Shown here: positions 15,894 to 17,671 of the stretch, piece after piece | Layout of the letters: each line of letters starts with the position of its first letter | Numbering within the stretch: the first letter of the stretch is position 1 | Assembly (NCBI RefSeq): GCF_000723165.1 | Contig: NZ_HG322949.1 | Coordinates: forward strand, 5,314,328-5,331,998 | Length of the DNA: 17,671 bases | Reading direction: 5' to 3' | DNA from: Janthinobacterium agaricidamnosum NBRC 102515 = DSM 9628 | GTDB taxonomy: Bacteria > Pseudomonadota > Gammaproteobacteria > Burkholderiales > Burkholderiaceae_D | Notes under the pieces: generated by a model | What the model was told of the DNA's origin: nothing | The model's database searches: none | The model's input: the letters and a program-made list of their open reading frames with translations, nothing else | Program-made: the position numbers and the translations under genes

Positions 15894-16427
15894 ATGAAAT
15901 TGAAACCCTTATTGCTGGCAACCATGCTGGTCGCATCCAGCAGCGCCTTTGCCAACAACTATACCGCGCCAACCCAGGCGCTGAGCGGCGGCCCGCTGAT
16001 CTGGGTCACCGGCAACATCGGCACCTCGCATGTGACCGGCGCGTTTACCGACACTTACACCTACACCTATTCGGGCCTGCCGGGCCTGGCCGACATCGTA
16101 TTCGCCAACCTCGGCCTGTTCGGCAGCCAGATCAGCTTCACGTCGGCATCGCTGAACGGCAACAATATACCGATCAGCAACCTGGGACCCACATCGTCCG
16201 GTGCTGCGCTGGGACTGCCGGTCAGCGGCTTGCTGACGCTGATCATCCACGGCAACGCCACCAGCCCCACCATCTTCAACCCCAGCTACGGCGGCATTCT
16301 GGAAGTGGCGGTCACCGCGGTGCCGGAACCGGCCACCTACGGCATGATGCTGGGCGGCCTCGCCTTGCTTGGCGTGCTGGCGCGGCAACGCCGCAAAGTG
16401 GGGGCGCAAGACTTGAATCAAGCTTGA
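15894..16427 (+). CDS. PEP-CTERM sorting domain protein 3
   Basis: Third paralogue, 177 residues. The signal peptide (1-20) ends SAFA, followed by NNY. The mature core has FTDTYTY (51-57), ISFTSASLNG and GLLTLIIHGNA. The sorting signal VPEPATYG (143-150), hydrophobic helix and ARQRRK are intact. Unlike its paralogues it continues for nine residues (VGAQDLNQA) beyond the basic cluster. The position of the TGA stop in gene 1 (after CGCCGCACAGTG) is GGG here, so the former 3' flank is now coding. CGGAG precedes the ATG. The tail lies on the side normally removed or cytoplasmic after exosortase processing, so it may be tolerated. Confidence 0.87.
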   Translation: MKLKPLLLATMLVASSSAFANNYTAPTQALSGGPLIWVTGNIGTSHVTGAFTDTYTYTYSGLPGLADIVFANLGLFGSQISFTSASLNGNNIPISNLGPTSSGAALGLPVSGLLTLIIHGNATSPTIFNPSYGGILEVAVTAVPEPATYGMMLGGLALLGVLARQRRKVGAQDLNQA

Positions 16428-16456
16428 GCATGGCTAGTCTTTGGCAAGCTCCCATC

Positions 16457-16482
16457 AAAGACGCTGCGGCGTCTTTTTTTTT
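16457..16482 (+). terminator. Intrinsic terminator after PEP-CTERM gene 3
   Basis: AAAGACGC (16457-16464), a TGCG loop and GCGTCTTT (16469-16476), with the T-run reaching 16482. It is homologous to the terminator at 14679-14702. Confidence 0.88.
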
Positions 16483-16534
16483 GCTGCGCATGTGCAACTG
16501 CTAAACTAAGGCGCTTACCGACACTCCGCCCCCT

Positions 16535-16711
16535 ATGCAGACCACTCCAGGCACCACTTTCGACCATCCGGGCCACCCGCCCGCCACCATCACCGAACAC
16601 CGCGGCATCCGCTACATGCACCTCGGCACCTCCTGGGTGCAAGGCGCGATGCGGCTGGCCAAGCCCGACGCCATCGAGCTGGAATACGTGCAAATGATGA
16701 TGATCCTTTGA
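16535..16711 (+). pseudogene. 5' fragment of a spermidine synthase-like gene
   Basis: The 58-codon frame encodes ITEHRGIRYMHLGTSWVQGA, then MRLAKPDAIELEYVQMMM. This matches my recollection of the N-terminus of short spermidine synthase-like (aminopropyltransferase/SAM-fold) proteins, which continue with the SAM-binding domain. Here the frame ends at TGA 16709-16711 just after MMMIL, so the catalytic part is missing. The sequence then changes character toward the recombinase gene. No Shine-Dalgarno precedes the ATG. The remainder may lie at the far end of the inserted element. Family assignment is from memory, without search. Confidence 0.6.
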
Positions 16712-16745
16712 CCTATTTGACACACCCACCTGCTACCCGGCTGGA

Positions 16746-16751
16746 TATAAT
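16746..16751 (+). promoter_or_regulatory. Consensus -10 box before the recombinase
   Basis: A perfect TATAAT lies 30 bp upstream of the recombinase ATG. A perfect TTGACA sits at 16717-16722, but the 23-bp gap is too long for a standard sigma-70 promoter. The real -35 may be weak (around 16723-16728). Confidence 0.4.
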
Positions 16752-16781
16752 CTGTACCCTCAGTCACCATGCCTTTAGCTC

Positions 16782-17195
16782 ATGCCAGTAGCATACTCAT
16801 ACGTCCGGTTTTCCTCACTAGAACAGCAGAAAGGTGACTCACTCCGTCGCCAGATGACGGCTTCCGCGCAGTATGCAGCTCAGCATGGCCTCGTGCTAGA
16901 CGATACTCTCCATGTCCACGACCTAGGCGTTTCCGCTTTCCATGGCTCAAACTATGAGCACGGCGCGTTAGGCCAATTCATCGCCGCCATCGACAATGGC
17001 ACAATCTCTCCAGATTCATACTTGCTGGTTGAATCGCTTGATCGTCTGTCGCGCTTGCCGGTAACTGAAGCGCTAGCCATTTTTCAACAGATCATCAACC
17101 GTGGAATCACCATAGTCACCCTGACCGACTCTGCGGTTTACAGCAAAGAACGCTTGAAGAATGATTGGGTTCCGCTATTAACGGCATTGATTAGT
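16782..17195 (+). pseudogene. Serine recombinase, N-terminal part, cut by an IS element
   Basis: The resolvase/invertase catalytic domain is clear: YSYVRFSS with R9 and S11 as the expected catalytic pair, GDSLRRQ, and SLDRLSR with R88 and R91. This resembles recombinases of integrative elements, which normally run several hundred residues. Homology ends at about residue 138 (PLLTALIS). From there the frame reads through IS sequence to TGA 17319-17321, giving a 179-residue chimera. The C-terminal DNA-binding domain is missing, so recombination activity is unlikely. Start ATG 16782 has no good ribosome binding site. Composition is AT-richer than the flanking chromosome genes. Confidence 0.75.
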
Positions 17196-17671
17196 TGTTT
17201 AGTTTCGTGCGATCATATTCCTCGTCGCAGCATGGCCCTGTTCCGCGCCAGAGCTGTGCTTGACGAGTTGATCGGCGGTTTGCCACCGCGATCGTCCCAC
17301 CGGTTGCAACATATCGCATAAACTTCAGTCCATGAGCACACGCATTCATCCCCAAGCCCGCACTACCCCGAAAATCCGGCAGGAAATCAAGGACTCCGGT
17401 CTGTCCGACCGCGAGGCCGCCAAGGTGTTCAATATCACCCGTGCCACGGCCGCCAAGTGGCTCAAGCGGGACGATGTACAAGACCGTTCGCACCGGGCCC
17501 ATATCCTGCATACGACCCTGAGCGCGACGCAGGAGGCCATCGTACTTTCACTGCGTCAGTCGCTCTATCTACCGCTCGATGACCTGCTGTACATTACCCG
17601 GCAATACATCAATCCCGATGTATCGCGCTCGGGCATTGCGCGCCTGCTCAAGCGCGAGGGCATGGCCCGCC
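17196..17671 (+). mobile_element. IS481-family insertion sequence, left part
   Basis: An insertion sequence interrupts the recombinase gene and runs off the window. The left boundary is placed near 17196, where recombinase homology stops and the sequence TGTTTAGTTTCGTGCG begins with a TG end. The terminal inverted repeat and target duplication cannot be confirmed because the right end is outside. About 136 bp of noncoding IS sequence precede the transposase ATG. Confidence 0.6.
17332..17671 (+). CDS. IS481-family transposase, N-terminal part
   Basis: An open frame from ATG 17332 runs to the window end without a stop (113 codons). It begins MSTRIHPQARTTPKIRQEI and has a helix-turn-helix (LSDREAAKVFNITRATAAKW). 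QDRSHRAHILHTTLSATQEA and the second helix-turn-helix region (YINPDVSRSGIARLLKREG) follow. These are hallmarks of the N-terminal half of IS481 transposases. The DDE integrase core would follow outside the window. No clear Shine-Dalgarno is seen. Partial only because of the window edge; no internal disruption is visible. Confidence 0.85.
   Translation, partial: MSTRIHPQARTTPKIRQEIKDSGLSDREAAKVFNITRATAAKWLKRDDVQDRSHRAHILHTTLSATQEAIVLSLRQSLYLPLDDLLYITRQYINPDVSRSGIARLLKREGMAR

Larger units (their letters stand above)
15559..16482 (+). repeat. Tandem repeat unit 3
   Basis: Third copy of the unit, with the better-preserved kinase fragment, promoter block, PEP-CTERM gene and terminator. Better preservation of its kinase part than in unit 2 suggests that this duplication is the younger one. 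Confidence 0.75.

Noticed and set aside
16769..16837. 22-codon frame from ATG 16769 upstream of and overlapping the recombinase
   Set aside because: Out of frame with the recombinase, no ribosome binding site, no recognisable content.
1..17671. CRISPR arrays, tRNA and rRNA genes
   Set aside because: No short regularly spaced repeats, tRNA arms or rRNA sequence were seen; the only long direct repeats are the PEP-CTERM units.

Overview
The window looks like chromosomal DNA of a GC-rich betaproteobacterium, most likely Oxalobacteraceae (Duganella/Massilia/Janthinobacterium/Herbaspirillum group). This rests on the betaproteobacterial str operon proteins, the tandem PEP-CTERM (exosortase substrate) genes and the GC-rich codon use. 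The genus is inference; no rRNA gene is present.

Layout. (1) 1-3500: the str operon on the minus strand, rpsL-rpsG-fusA, reading out of the window toward an expected tuf gene. It has a near-consensus sigma-70 promoter at 3460-3488. (2) 3647-5500, plus strand: a membrane phosphoethanolamine-transferase/sulfatase-family enzyme. (3) 5535-6236, minus strand: an AT-richer orphan gene. It has a Ser-rich N-terminus without acidic residues and a possible compact papain-like Cys/His/Glu site. A complete hrp-box promoter (GGAACC-N15-CCACTTA) lies just upstream, so it is a strong candidate for an undescribed type III secreted effector. (4) 6488-13883, plus strand: a periplasmic adaptor, an ABC ATPase, two FtsX/MacB-type permeases, an NtrC-family sigma-54 response regulator and its histidine kinase, closely packed. 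A -24/-12 (sigma-54) promoter at 6437-6452 precedes the first gene, and a cluster of GGACA repeats lies upstream of it. This suggests a self-regulating, signal-responsive export operon. (5) 13884-16482: three tandem PEP-CTERM paralogues, each with its own copy of a conserved promoter block. Fragments of the 3' end of the kinase gene sit between the copies and show that the array arose by tandem duplication that caught the kinase tail. (6) 16483-17671: a decayed mobile region with a spermidine synthase-like gene cut off after about 56 codons, a serine recombinase cut off after about 138 codons, and the left part of an IS481-family element inserted into that recombinase.

The most novel item is the hrp-box/effector-candidate pair at 5535-6298. 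Next are the sigma-54 export operon with its own regulator and the PEP-CTERM array with kinase fossils. All calls come from reading the sequence; no database search was run.
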